From contig OZ059899.1 of the NCBI GenBank assembly GCA_964057225.1, positions 17,368,501 to 17,432,500 of the forward strand: a stretch of DNA of 64,000 bases. The letters are read 5' to 3'. The position numbers and the translations under genes are program-made. The first letter of the stretch is position 1. Every line of letters starts with the position of its first letter. Source of the DNA: Auanema rhodensis. Taxonomy: Eukaryota; Nematoda; Chromadorea; Rhabditida; Rhabditidae. Below the pieces are notes generated by a model. The model saw nothing but the letters and a program-made list of their open reading frames with translations, did not search any database and was not told the origin of the DNA. This document shows positions 28,501 through 43,259 of the stretch, piece by piece.

Positions 28501-30186
28501 ACGATCATGACTAATTTTTGTATTGAGCGTTTCTCAATGTAGTATAATGCACTCGATGCGGAGTTTTAAGCTGCTTCGATCTGTGTTATCAGATTTGCGC
28601 TAGCTTAAAAATGCACCGAGATATCAACTGATATAAGTTCACACTTATATCCTCGATTTTCACCCTGAAGAATTAATTTTTTCGTTGAATAACATTGTCC
28701 ATCATCTTCGCCTTGAAAAAAAGAATCTAAAAACATCTACTTTTTGTAAAATTATTTTGAAATTTTTCGGGAAAATTTTTGTCAAAATGTTTTTGAAAGC
28801 AATGTTGAGTGTACATGGAAACTCAACATACACTAATGCATCATTTTTCAAACGATCATGACTAATTTTTGTATTGAGCGTTTCTCAATGTAGTATAATG
28901 CACTCGATGCGGAGTTTTAAGCTGCTTCGATCTGTGTTATCAGATTTGCGCTAGCTTAAAAATGCACCGAGATATCAACTGATATAAGTTCACACTTATA
29001 TCCTCGATTTTCACCCTGAAGAATTAATTTTTTCGTTGAATAACAATGTCCATCATCTTCGCCTTGAAAAAAGGAACCTAAAAACATCTACTTTTTGTGA
29101 AATTATTTTGAAATTTTTAGGCAAAATTTTTGTCAAAATGTTTTTGAAAGCAATGTTGAGTGTACATGGAAACTCAACATACACTAATGCATCATTTTTC
29201 AAACGATCATAACTAATTTTTGTATTTGGCGTTTCTTAATGTAGTATAGTGCATTCGATGCGGATTTTTAAGCTGCGTCGATCTGTGTTATCAGATTTGC
29301 GCTAGCTTAAAAATGCACCGAGATATCAACTGATATAAGTTCACACTTATATCCTCGATTTTCACCCTGAAGAATTGATTTTTTTGTTGAATAACATTGT
29401 CCATCGTCTTCGCCTTGAAAAAAGGAATCTAAAAACATCTACTTTTTGTGAAATTATTTTGAAATTTTTAGGGAAAATTTTTGTCAAAATGTTTTTGGAA
29501 GCAATGTTGAGTGTACATGGAAACTCAACATACACTAATGCATCATTTTTCAAACGATCATAACTAATTTTCGTATTAAGCGTTTCTCAATGTAGTATAG
29601 TGCATTCGATGCGGATTTTTAAGCTGCGTCGATCTGTGTTATCAGATTTGCGCTAGCTTAAAAATGCACCGAGATATCAACTGATATAAGTTCACACTTA
29701 TATCCTCGATTTTCACCCTGAAGAATTGATTTTTTTGTTGAATAACATTGTCCTTCGTCTTCGGCTTGAAAAAAGGAATCTAAAAACATCTACTTTTTGT
29801 GAAATTATTCTGAAATTTTTAGGGAAAATTTTTGTCAAAATGTTTTTGGAAGCAATGTTGAGTGTACATGGAAACTCAACATACACTAATGCATCATTTT
29901 TCAAACGATCATAACTAATTTTTGTATTGAGCGTTTCTCAATGTAGTATAGTGCATTCGATGCGGATTTTTAAGCTGCGTCGATCTGTGTTATCAGATTT
30001 GCGCTAGCTTAAAAATGCACCGAGATATCAACTGATATAAGTTCACACTTATATCCTCGATTTTCACCCTGAAGAATTAATTTTTTCGTTGAATAACATT
30101 GTCCATCGTCTTCGCCTTGAAAAAAGGAATCTAAAAACATCTACTTTTTGTGAAATTATTTTGAAATTTTTAGGCAAAATTTTTTG

Positions 30187-33100
30187 CTCTAGCTTTAAGA
30201 TTTTTGCTACTACATGCCCTGTGTTTACTGCTCTAGCTGGTGTTCACTTTTTATGAGATTTTTCATCATCTTACAACAAATTCAATTGAATCTAACATGA
30301 AATATTTTTTCGTTTTGAAAAGCATTGAATATCATTGTACCTTGTAATATTGGATTTGATTATTGCTTTGTTAGCTTCATGATTTTTGCTACTGTATAGC
30401 TTCAGTTTGCTGCTCTAGCTGGTTTTCAATTTTTATGAGATTTTGCATCATCTTACAACAAATTCAATTAAATCTAACATGAAATGTTTTTTCGTTTTGA
30501 AAAGCATTGAATATCATTGTTCCTTGTAATATTGGATTTGAATATTGCTTCGTTAGTTTTATGATTTTTGCTACTACATGTCATGTGTTTACTGCTCTAG
30601 CTGGTGTTCACTTTTTATGAGATTTTTCATCATCTTACAACAAATTCAATTGAATCTAACATGAAATATTTTTTCGTTTTGAAAAGCATTGAATATCATT
30701 GTACCTTGTAATATTGGATTTGATTATTGCTTTGTTAGCTTCATGATTTTTGCTACTGTATAGCTTCAGTTTGCTGCTCTAGCTGGTTTTCAATTTTTAT
30801 GAGATTTTGCATCATCTTACAACAAATTCAATTAAATCTAACATGAAATGTTTTTTCGTTTTGAAAAGCATTGAATATCATTGTTCCTTATAATATTGGA
30901 TTTGAATATTGCTTCGATAGTTTTATGATTTTTGCTACTACATGTCATGTGTTTACTGCTCTAGCTGGTTTTCAATTTTTATGGGATATTTCATCATCTT
31001 ACAACAAATTCAATTGAATCTAACATGAAATATTTTTTCGTTTTGAAAAGCATTGAATATCATTGTTCCTTATAATATTGGATTTGAATATTGCTTCGAT
31101 AGTTTTATGATTTTTGCTACTACATGTCATGTGTTTACTGCTCTAGCTGGTTTTCAATTTTTATGAGATTTTTCATCATCTTACAACAAATTCAATTGAA
31201 TCTAACATGAGTTATTTTTTCGTTTTGAAAAGCATTGAATATCATTGTTCCTTGTAATATTGGATTTGATTATTGCTTTGTTAGCTTTATGATTTTTGCT
31301 ACTGTATAGCTTCAGTTTGCTGCTCTAGCTGGTTTTCAATTTTTATGAGATTTTGCATCATCTTACAACAAATTCAATTAAATCTAACATGAAATATTTT
31401 TTCGTTTTGAAAAGCATTGAATATCATTGTTCCTTATAATATTGGATTTGAATATTGCTTCGATAGTTTTATGATTTTTGCTACTACATGTCATGTGTTT
31501 ACTGCTCTAGCTGGTTTTCAATTTTTATGAGATTTTTCATCATCTTACAACAAATTCAATTGAATCTAACATGAGTTATTTTTTCGTTTTGAAAAGCATT
31601 GAATATCATTGTTCCTTGTAATATTGGATTTGATTATTGCTTTGTTAGCTTTATGATTTTTGCTACTGTGTAGCTTCAGTTTGCTGCTCTAGCTGGTTTT
31701 CAATTTTTATGAGATATTTCATCATCTTACAACAAATTCAATTGAATCTAACATGAAATATTTTTTCGTTTTGAAAAGCATTGAATATCATTGTTCCTTG
31801 TAATATTGGATTTGATTATTGCTTTGTTAGCTTTATGATTTTTGCTACTGTATAGCTTCAGTTTGCTGCTCTAGCTGGTTTTCAATTTTTATGAGATTTT
31901 GCATCATCTTACAACAAATTCAATTAAATCTAACATGAAATATTTTTTCGTTTTGAAAAGCATTGAATATCATTGTTCCTTGTAATATTGGATTTGAATA
32001 TTGCTTCGTTAGTTTTATGATTTTTGCTACTACATGTCATGTGTTTACTGCTCTAGCTGGATTTCAATTTTTATGAGATTTTTCATCATCTTACAACAAA
32101 TTCAATTGAATCTAACATGAGTTATTTTTTCGTTTTGAAAAGCATTGAATATCATTGTTCCTTGTAATATTGGATTTGATTATTGCTTTGTTAGCTTTAT
32201 GATTTTTGCTACTGTGTAGCTTCAGTTTGCTGCTCTAGCTGGTTTTCAATTTTTATGAGATATTTCATCATCTTACAACAAATTCAATTGAATCTAACAT
32301 GAAATATTTTTTCGTTTTGAAAAGCATTGAATATCATTGTTCCTTGTAATATTGGATTTGATTATTGCTTTGTTAGCTTCATGATTTTTGCTACTGTATA
32401 GCTTCAGTTTGCTGCTCTAGCTGGTTTTCAATTTTTATGAGATTTTGCATCATCTTACAACAAATTCAATTAAATCTAACATGAAATGTTTTTTCGTTTT
32501 GAAAAGCATTGAATATCATTGTTCCTTATAATATTGGATTTGAATATTGCTTCGATAGTTTTATGATTTTTGCTACTACATGTCATGTGTTTACTGCTCT
32601 AGCTGGTTTTCAATTTTTATGAGATTTTTCATCATCTTACAACAAATTCAATTGAATCTAACATGAGTTATTTTTTCGTTTTGAAAAGCATTGAATATCA
32701 TTGTTCCTTGTAATATTGGATTTGATTATTGCTTTGTTAGCTTTATGATTTTTGCTACTGTATAGCTTCAGTTTGCTGCTCTAGCTGGTTTTCAATTTTT
32801 ATGAGATTTTGCATCATCTTACAACAAATTCAATTAAATCTAACATGAAATATTTTTTCGTTTTGAAAAGCATTGAATATCATTGTTCCTTATAATATTG
32901 GATTTGAATATTGCTTCGTTAGTTTTATGATTTTTGCTACTACATGTCATGTGTTTACTGCTCTAGCTGGATTTCAATTTTTATGAGATTTTTCATCATC
33001 TTACAACAAATTCAATTGAATCTAACATGAGTTATTTTTTCGTTTTGAAAAGCATTGAATATCATTGTTCCTTGTAATATTGGATTTGATTATTGCTTTG

Positions 33101-36100
33101 TTAGCTTCATGATTTTTGCTACTGTATAGCTTCAGTTTGCTGCTCTAGCTGGTTTTCAATTTTTATGAGATTTTGCATCATCTTACAACAAATTCAATTA
33201 AATCTAACATGAAATGTTTTTTCGTTTTGAAAAGCATTGAATATCATTGTTCCTTATAATATTGGATTTAAATATTGCTTCGATAGTTTTATGATTTTTG
33301 CTACTACATGTCATGTGTTTACTGCTCTAGCTGGTTTTCAATTTTTATGAGATATTTCATCATCTTACAACAAATTCAATTGAATCTAACATGAAATATT
33401 TTTTCGTTTTGAAAAGCATTGAATATCATTGTTCCTTATAATATTGGATTTGAATATTGCTTCGATAGTTTTATGATTTTTGCTACTACATGTCATGTGT
33501 TTACTGCTCTAGCTGGTTTTCAATTTTTATGAGATTTTTCATCATCTTACAACAAATTCAATTGAATCTAACATGAGTTATTTTTTCGTTTTGAAAAGCA
33601 TTGAATATCATTGTTCCTTGTAATATTGGATTTGATTATTGCTTTGTTAGCTTTATGATTTTTGCTACTGTATAGCTTCAGTTTGCTGCTCTAGCTGGTT
33701 TTCAATTTTTATGAGATTTTGCATCATCTTACAACAAATTCAATTAAATCTAACATGAAATATTTTTTCGTTTTGAAAAGCATTGAATATCATTGTTCCT
33801 TATAATATTGGATTTGAATATTGCTTCGTTAGTTTTATGATTTTTGCTACTACATGTCATGTGTTTACTGCTCTAGCTGGATTTCAATTTTTATGAGATT
33901 TTTCATCATCTTACAACAAATTCAATTGAATCTAACATGAGTTATTTTTTCGTTTTGAAAAGCATTGAATATCATTGTTCCTTGTAATATTGGATTTGAT
34001 TATTGCTTTGTTAGCTTTATGATTTTTGCTACTGTGTAGCTTCAGTTTGCTGCTCTAGCTGGTTTTCAATTTTTATGAGATATTTCATCATCTTACAACA
34101 AATTCAATTGAATCTAACATGAAATATTTTTTCGTTTTGAAAAGCATTGAATATCATTGTTCCTTGTAATATTGGATTTGATTATTGCTTTGTTAGCTTC
34201 ATGATTTTTGCTACTGTATAGCTTCAGTTTGCTGCACTAGCTGGTTTTCAATTTTTATGAGATTTTTCATCATCTTACAAGAAATTCAATTGAATCTAAC
34301 ATGAATTTTTTTTTCGTTTTGAAAAGCATTGAATATCATTGTTCCTTGTAATATTGGATTTGAATATTGCTTCGTTAGTTTTATGATTTTTGCTACTATA
34401 TGTCATTTGTTTACTGCTCTAGCTGCTGTTCACTTTTTATGAGATTTTTCATCATCTTACAACAAATTCAATTGAATCTAACATGAGTTATTTTTTCGTT
34501 TTGAAAAGCATTGAATATCATTGTTCCTTGTAATATTGGATTTGATTATTGCTTTGTTAGCTTTATGATTTTTGCTACTGTATAGCTTCAGTTTGCTGCT
34601 CTAGCTGGTTTTCACTTTTTATGAGATTTTTCATCATCTTACAACAAATTCAATTGAATCTCATGTGAATTATTTTTTTTTTTAAAAAAGCATTGAATTT
34701 CATTGTTTCTTGTAATGATGGTTTTGAATATTGCTTCGTTAGTTTTATGATTTTTGCTACTGTATAGCTTCAGTTTGCTGCTCTAGCTGGTTTTCAATTT
34801 TTATGAGATTTTTCATCATCTTACAACAAATTCAATTGAATCTAACATGAAATATTTTTTCGTTTTGAAAAGCATTGAATATCATTGTTCCTTGTAATAT
34901 TAGATTTGAATATTGCTTTGTTAGCTTTAAGATGTTTGCTTATGCATAGCTTCAGTTTGCTGCTCTAGCTGGTTTTCAATTTTTATGAGATTTTTCATCA
35001 TCTTACAACAAATTCAATTGAATCTAACATGAAATATTTTTTCGTTTTGAAAAGCATTGAATATCATTGTTCCTTATAATATTGGATTTGAATATTGCTT
35101 CGTTAGTTTTATGATTTTTGCTACTGTATAGCTTCAGTTTGCTGCTCTAGCTGGTTTTCAATTTTTATGAGATTTTTCATCATCTTACAACAAATTCAAT
35201 TGAATCTAACATGAAATATTTTTTCGTTTTGAAAAGCATTGAATATCATTGTTTCTTGTAATATTGGATTTGAATATTGCTTTGTTTGCTTTAAGATTTC
35301 TGCTACTACATGCCCTGTGTTTACTGCTCTAGCTAGTTTTCAATTTTTATGAGATTTTTCATCATCTTACAACAAATTCATTTGAATCTCATGTGAATTA
35401 TTTTTTTTTTTAAAAAAGCATTGAATTTCATTGTTTCTTGTAATGATGGATTTGAATATTGCTTTGTTAGCTTTATGATTTTTGCTACTGTTTAGCTTCA
35501 GTTTGCTGCTCTAGCTGGTTTTCAATTTTTATGAGATTTTTCATCATCTTACAACAAATTCAATTGAATCTAACATGAATTATTTTTTCGTTTTGAAAAG
35601 CATTGAATATCATTGTTCCTTGTAATATTGGATTTGAATATTGCTTTGTTAGCTTTAAGATGTTTGCTTATGCATAGCTTCAGTTTGCTGCTCTAGCTGG
35701 TTTTCACTTTTTATTAGATTTTTCATAATCTCACAACAAATTCAATTGAATCTAAGATGAATTATTTTTTCTTTTTAAAAAGCATTGAATATCATTATTT
35801 CTTGTAATATTGGATTTGAATATTGCTTTGTTTGCTTTAAGATTTTTGCTACTACATGCCCTGTGTTTACTGCTCTAGCTAGTTTTCAATTTTTATGAGA
35901 TTTTTCATCATCTTACAACAAATTTATTTGAATCTCATGTGAATTATTTTTTTTTTTAAAAAAGCATTGAATTTCATTGTTTCTTGTAATGATGGATTTG
36001 AATATTGCTTTGTTAGCTTTATGATTTTTGCTACTGTTTAGCTTCAGTTTGCTGCTCTAGCTGGTTTTCAATTTTTATGAGATTTTTCATCATCTTACAA

Positions 36101-39100
36101 CAAATTCAATTGAATCTAACATGAAATATTTTTTCGTTTTGAAAAGCATTGAATATCATTGTTCCTTGTAATATTAGATTTGAATATTGCTTTGTTAGCT
36201 TTAAGATGTTTGCTTATGCATAGCTTCAGTTTGCTGCTCTAGCTGGTTTTCAATTTTTATGAGATTTTTCATCATCTTACAACAAATTCAATTGAATCTA
36301 ACATGAAATATTTTTTCGTTTTGAAAAGCATTGAATATCATTGTTCCTTATAATATTGGATTTGAATATTGCTTTGTTAGCTTTAAGATGTTTGCTTATG
36401 CATAGCTTCAGTTTGCTGCTCTAGCTGGTTTTCAATTTTTATGAGATTTTTCATCATCTTACAACAAATTCAATTGAATCTAACATGAAATATTTTTTCG
36501 TTTTGAAAAGCATTGAATATCATTGTTTCTTGTAATATTGGATTTGAATATTGCTTTGTTAGCTTTATGATTTTTGCTACTGTATAGCTTCAGTTTGCTG
36601 CACTAGCTGGTTTTCAATTTTTATGAGATTTTTCATCATCTTACAACAAATTCAATTGAATCTAACATGAAATATTTTTTCGTTTTGAAAAGCATTGAAT
36701 ATCATTGTTCCTTGTAATATTGGATTTGATTATTGCTTTGTTAGCTTCATGATTTTTGCTACTGTATAGCTTCAGTTTGCTGCACTAGCTGGTTTTCAAT
36801 TTTTATGAGATTTTTCATTATCTTACAACAAATTCATTTGAATCTAACATGAAATATTTTTTCGTTTCAAATAGTAGTGAATATCATTGTTCCTTGTAAT
36901 ATTGGATTTGAATATTGCTATGTTAGCTTTATGATTTTTGCTACTGTATAGCTTCAGTTTGCTGCTCTAGCTGGTTTTCAATTTTTATGAGATTTTTCAT
37001 CATCTTACAACAAATTCATTTGAATCTAACATGAACTATTTTTTCGTTTCAAATAGTAGTGAATATCATTGTTTCTTGTAATATTGGATTTGAATATTGC
37101 TTTGTTTGCTTTAAGATTTTTGCTACTACATGCCCTGTGTTTACTGCTCTAGCTAGTTTTCAATTTTTATGAGATTTTTCATCATCTTACAACAAATTCA
37201 TTTGAATCTCATGTGAATTATTTTTTTTTTTAAAAAAGCATTGAATTTCATTGTTTCTTGTAATGATGGATTTGAATATTGCTTTGTTAGCTTTATGATT
37301 TTTGCTACTGTTTAGCTTCAGTTTGCTGCTCTAGCTGGTTTTCAATTTTTATGAGATTTTTCATCATCTTACAACAAATTCATTTGAATCTAACATGAAC
37401 TATTTTTTCGTTTTGAAAAGCATTGAATATCATTGTTCCTTATAATATTGGATTTGAATATTGCTTCGTTAGTTTTATGATTTTTGCTACTGTATAGCTT
37501 CAGTTTGCTGCTCTAGCTGGTTTTCAATTTTTATTAGATTTTTCACCATCTTGCAACAAATTCATTTGAATCTAATATGAACTATTTTTTCGTTTCAAAT
37601 AGTAGTGAATATAATTGTTTCTTGTAATATTGGATTTGAATATTGCTTTGTTTGCTTTAAGATTTTTGCTACTACATGCCCTGTGTTTACTGCTCTAGCT
37701 AGTTTTCCATTTTTATGAGAATAATCGTCCTGTGACAACAAATTCATTTGAATCTAATATGAACTATTTTTTCGTTTCAAATAGTAGTGAATATCATTGT
37801 TTCTTGTAATATTGGATTTGAATATTACTTTGATAGTTATAAGATTTTTGCTACTACATGCCCTGTGTTTACTGCTCTAGCTAGTTTTCCATTTTTATGA
37901 GAATAATAGTCCTGTGACAACAAATTCATTTGAATCTAATATGAATTATTTTTTCTTTTTAAGAAGCATTGAATATCATTGTTTCTTGTAATGATGGATT
38001 TGAATATTGCTTCGTTAGCTTTATGATTTTTGCTACTACATGCCCTGTGTTTACTGCTCTAGCTGGTTTTCCATTTTTATTAGATTTTTCATCATCTTGC
38101 TACAAATTCATTTGAATCTAATATGAACTATTTTTTCGTTTAGTAGTGAGTATCATTATTTCTTGTAATAATTGATTTGATTATTGCTTTGTTAGCTTTA
38201 TGATTTTTGCTACTGTATAGCTTCAGTTTGCTGCTCTAGCTGGTTTTCAATTTTTATTAGATTTTTCACCATCTTGCAACAAATTCATTTGAATCTAATA
38301 TGAACTATTTTTTCGTTTCAAATAGTAGTAAATATAATTGTTTCTTGTAATATTGGATTTGAATATTGCTTTGTTTGCTTTAAGATTTTTGCTACTACAT
38401 GCCCTGTGTTTACTGCTCTAGCTAGTTTTCCATTTTTATGAGAATAATCGTCCTGTGACAACAAATTCATTTGAATCTAATATGAATTTTTTTTTTTGAA
38501 AAGCATTGAATTTCATTGTTTCTTGTAATGATGGATTTGAATATTGCTTCGTTAGCTTTATGATTTTTGCTTCTGCATAGCTTCAGTTTGCTGCTTTAGC
38601 TGGTTTTCACTTTTTATTAGATTTTTCATAATCTTACAACAAATTCAATTGAATCTAAGATGAATTATTTTTTCGTTTTGAAAAGCATTGAATATCATTG
38701 TTTCTTGTAATAATTGATTTGAATATTGCTTTGTTACCTTTAACATTTTTGCTTCTGCATAGCTTCAGTTTGCTGCTTTAGCTGGTTTTCACTTTTTATT
38801 AGTTTTTTCATAATCTTACAACAAATTCAATTGAATCTAAGATGAAATATTTTTTCGTTTTGAAAAGCATTGAATATCATTGTTTCTTGTAATAATTGAT
38901 TTGAATATTGCTTTGTTAGCTTTATGATTTTTGCTACTGTATAGCTTCAGTTTGCTGCTCTAGCTGGTTTTCAATTTTTATTAGATTTTTCACCATCTTG
39001 CAACAAATTCATTTGAATCTAATATGAACTATTTTTTCGTTTCAAATAGTAGTGAATATAATTGTTTCTTGTAATATTGGATTTGAATATTGCTTTGTTT

Positions 39101-40899
39101 GCTTTAAGATTTTTGCTACTACATGCCCTGTGTTTACTGCTCTAGCTAGTTTTCCATTTTTATGAGAATAATCGTCCTGTGACAACAAATTCATTTGAAT
39201 CTAATATGAATTTTTTTTTTTTTAAAAAGCATTGAATTTCATTGTTTCTTGTAATGATGGATTTGAATATTGCTTTGTTACCTTTAACATTTTTGCTTCT
39301 GCATAGCTTCAGTTTGCTGCTTTAGCTGGTTTTCACTTTTTATTAGATTTTTCATAATCTCACAACAAATTCAATTGAATCTAAGATGAATTATTTTTTC
39401 TTTTTAAAAAGCATTGAATATCATTATTTCTTGTAATAATTGATTTGAATATTGCTTCGTTTGTTTTAAGATTTTGCTACTGCATAGCTTCAGTTTGCTG
39501 CTCTAGCTGGTTTTCTATTATTATGAGATTTTTCATAATCTTGCAACAAATTCATTTGAATCTAATATGAACTATTTTTTCGTTTCAAATAGTAGTGAAT
39601 ATAATTGTTTCTTGTAATATTGGATTTGAATATTACTTTGATAGTTATAAGATTTTTGCTACTATATGCCCTGTGTTTACTGCTCTAGCTAGTTTTCAAT
39701 TTTTATTAGATTTTTCATAATCTTGCAACAAATTCATTTGAATCTAATATGAACTATTTTTTCGTTTCAAATAGTAGTGAATATCATTGTTTCTTGTAAT
39801 ATTGGATTTGAATATTACTTTGATAGTTATAAGATTTTTGCTACTACATGCCCTGTGTTTACTGCTCTAGCTAGTTTTCCATTTTTATGAGAATAATAGT
39901 CCTGTGACAACAAATTCATTTGAATCTAATATGAATTATTTTTTCTTTTTAAGAAGCATTGAATATCACTGTTTCTTGTAATGATGGATTTGAATATTGC
40001 TTCGTTAGCTTTATGATTTTTGCTACTACATGCCCTGTGTTTACTGCTCTAGCTGGTTTTCCATTTTTATTAGATTTTTCATCATCTTGCTACAAATTCA
40101 TTTGAATCTAATATGAACTATTTTTTCGTTTAGTAGTGAGTATCATTGTTTCTTGTAATATTGGATTTGATTATTGCTTCGTTTGTTTTAAGATTTTCCT
40201 TCTGCATAGCTTCAGTGCTCTAGCTGGTTTTCCATTTTTATGAGATTTTTCATCATCTTACAACAAATTCATTTAAATCTAACATGAATTGTTTTTTCGT
40301 TTTAAAAAGCATTGAATTTCATTGTTTCTGGTAATATTGGATTTGATTATTGCTTTGTTAGCTTTAAAATTTTTGCTACTACATGTCCTGTGTTTACTGC
40401 TCTAGCTGGTTTTCACTTTTTATGAGATTTTTCATCATTTTACAACAAATTCATTTAAATCTAACATGAATTGTTTTTTTCGTTTTAAAAAGCATTGAAT
40501 TTCATTGTTTCTGGTAATATTGGATTTGATTATTGCTTCGTTTGTTTTAAGATTTTGCTTCTGCATAGCTTCAGTGCTCTAGCTGGTTTTCCATTTTTAT
40601 GAGATTTTTCATCATCTTACAAGAAATTCAATTGAATCTAACATGAATTATTTTTTCGTTTTAAAAAGCATTGAATTTCATTGCTTCTTGTAATATTGGA
40701 TTTGATTATTGCTTTGTTAGCTTTAAGATTTTTGCTACTACATGTGCTGTGTTTACTGCTCTAGCTGGTTTTCACTTTTTATGAGATTTTTCATCATCTT
40801 ACAACAAATTCATTTAAATATAACATGAATTATTTTTTCGTTTGAAAAAGCATTGAATTTCATTGTTTCTTGTAATATTGGATTTGATTATTGCTTCGT
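30187..40899 (+). repeat. 182-bp satellite array, forward orientation, about 59 monomers
   Basis: A second tandem repeat, unrelated to the 351-bp unit, begins here. CTCTAGCTGG recurs at 30231, 30413, 30595 and 30777, giving a 182-bp period. Two subtypes alternate, with TGTATAGCTTCAG or with TACATGTCATGTGTTTACTG. A third, carrying GTCCTGTGACAAC, appears from about 37725. Many units carry the palindrome ATTCAATTGAAT. The GCTGGATTTC variant recurs near 32059, 32969 and 33879, a 910-bp (five-monomer) period. Monomers become more diverse towards the right. No coding sequence is visible. Confidence 0.96.
32059..34300 (+). repeat. Higher-order block in 182-bp satellite, 910-bp (5-monomer) period
   Basis: The private variant GCTGGATTTC repeats at exact 910-bp steps (near 32059, 32969 and 33879), with the surrounding subtype order largely conserved. 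This indicates amplification of a pentamer. Confidence 0.7.
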
Positions 40900-40930
40900 A
40901 TTACTTTGTTTATTTCTCTTATTTTTATTA
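40900..40930. other. Satellite orientation-switch spacer
   Basis: The forward 182-bp array ends at TTGCTTCGT (40899). The inverted array begins at CTATTTGAAACG (40931). The intervening 31 bp are T-rich and match neither satellite. The flanking units carry the same rare variants on opposite strands, so the spacer marks an inversion or inverted-duplication junction. Confidence 0.85.
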
Positions 40931-41707
40931 CTATTTGAAACGAAAAAATAGTTCATATTAGATTCAAATGAATTTGTTGCAAGATGATGAAAAATCTCAT
41001 AAAAATGGAAAACCAGCTAGAGCACTGAAGCTATGCAGAAGCAAAATCTTAAAACAAACGAAGCAATAATCAAATCCAATATTACAAGAAACAATGAAAT
41101 TCAATGCTTTTTAAAACGAAAAAATAATTCATATTAGATTCAATTGAATTTCTTGTAAGATGATGAAAAATCTCATAAAAATGGAAAACCAGCTAGAGCA
41201 CTGAAGCTATGCAAAAGCAAAATCTTAAAACAAACGAAGTAATAATCAAATCCAATATTACAAGAAACAATGAAATTCAATGCTTTTTAAAACGAAAAAA
41301 TAATTCATGTTAGATTTAAATGAATTTGTTGTAAGATGATGAAAATTCTCATAAAAAGTGAAAACCAGCTAGAGCAGTAAACACAGGACATGTAGTAGCA
41401 AAAATTTTAAAGCTAACAAAGCAATAATCAAATCCAATATTACAAGAAACAATGAAATTCAATGCTTTTTCAAACGAAAAAATAATTCATGTTAGATTTA
41501 AATGAATTTGTTGTAAGATGATGAAAAATCTCATAAAAAGTGAAAACCAGCTAGAGCAGTAAACACAGCACATGTAGTAGCAAAAATCTAAAAGCTAACA
41601 AAGCAATAATCAAATCCAATATTACAAGAAACATAGAAATTCAATGCTTTTTAAAACGAAAAAATAATTCATATTAGATTCAATTGAATTTGTTGTCACA
41701 TGACGAT
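40931..41707 (-). repeat. 182-bp satellite, inverted, about four monomers
   Basis: These are the reverse complements of the 182-bp units. They include rare subtypes otherwise seen only in the last four forward units: the form lacking TTTGCTG, so CAGTGCTCTAG (forward near 40213 and 40573; inverted near 41015 and 41195), and the GTCCTGTG and GTGCTGTG forms. The array ends at TGACGAT and the inverted 351-bp satellite starts at once. Confidence 0.9.
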
Positions 41708-43259
41708 AAGTATAAGTGTGAACTTATATCAGTTGATATCTCGGTTCCTTTTTAAGCTAGCGCATATCTGATAACATAGATCGACGCAGCTTAAAAATCC
41801 GCATCAAAAGCACTATATTACATTGAAAAACGCTCAATACAAAAATAAGTTATGATCGTTTGAAAAATGATGCATTAGTGTATGTTGAGTTTCCATGTAC
41901 ACTCAACATTGCTTCCAAAAACATTTTGACAAAAATTTTCCCGAAAAATTTCAGAATAATTGCACAAAAAGTAGATGTTTTTAGATTCCTTTTTTCAAGG
42001 CAAAGACGATGGACAATGTTATTCAACGAAAAAATTAATTCTTCAGGGTGAAAATCGAGGATATAAGTGTGAACTTATATCAGTTGATATCTCGGTGCAT
42101 TTTCAAGCTAGCGCAAATCTGATAACACAGATCGACGCAGCTTAAAAATCCGCATCGAATGCACTATACAACATTGAGAAACGCTTAATACAAAAATTAG
42201 TTATGATCGTTTGAAAAATGATGCATTAGTGTATGTTGAGTTTCCATGTACACTCAACATTGCTTCCAAAAACATTTTGACAAAAATTTTTCCGAAAAAT
42301 TTTAAAATAATTTCGCAAAAAGTCGATGTTTTTAGATTTCTTTTTTCAAGGCAAAGACGATGGACAATGTTATTCAACGAAAAAATTATTTCTGCAGGGT
42401 GAAAATCGAGGATATAAGTGTGAACTTATATCAGTTGATATCTCGGTGCATTTTTAAGCTAGCGCAAATCTGATAACACAGATCGACGCAGCTTAAAAAT
42501 CCGCATCGAATGCACTATACTACATTGAGAAACGCTTGATACAAAAATTAGGTATGATCGTTTGAAAAATGATGCATTAGTGTATGTTGAGTTTCCATGT
42601 ACACTCAACATTGCTTCCAAAAACATTTTGACAAAAATTTTTCCGAAAAATTTCGAAAAAATTTCGCGAAAAGTAGATGTTTTTAGATTCCTTTTTTCAA
42701 GGCAAAGACGATGGACAATGTTATTCAACGAAAAAATTAATTCTGCAGGGTGAAAATCGAGGATATAAGTGTGAACTTATATCAGTTGATATCTCGGTGC
42801 ATTTTTAAGCTAGCGCAAATCTGATAACACAGATCGACGCAGCTTAAAAATCCGCATCGAATGCACTATACAACATTGAGAAACGCTTAATACAAAAATT
42901 AGTTATGATCGTTTGAAAAATGATGCATTAGTGTATGTTGAGTTTCCATGTACACTCAACATTGCTTCCAAAAACATTTTGACAAAAATTTTTCCGAAAA
43001 ATTTCAAAATAATTTCGCGAAAAGTAGATGTTTTTAGATTCCTTTTTTCAAGGCAAAGACGATGGACAATGTTATTCAACGAAAAAATTAATTCTGCAGG
43101 GTGAAAATCGAGGATATAAGTGTGAACTTATATCAGTTGATATCTCGGTACATTTTTAAGCTAGCGCAAATCTGATAACACAGATCGACGCAGCTTAAAA
43201 ATCCGCATCGAATGCACTATACAACATTGAGAAACGCTCAATACAAAAATTAGTTATGA

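Larger units (their letters stand above)
1..30186 (+). repeat. 351-bp satellite array, forward orientation, about 86 monomers
   Basis: A tandem head-to-tail array with a 351-bp period fills this stretch without interruption; most monomers are 350-352 bp. Every monomer carries two conserved dyads: ATGTTGAGT-N10-ACTCAACAT and GATATAAG-N6-CTTATATC. The 62-63 aa frames on both strands start at TTG, not ATG, and occur only because monomers are conserved, so I see no gene here. Monomer variants are mixed and partly organised in higher-order blocks, listed separately. The length is close to two nucleosomes, as in many insect heterochromatic satellites. I do not recognise the family, and it is not obviously the Drosophila 1.688/359-bp satellite. 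Confidence 0.97.
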
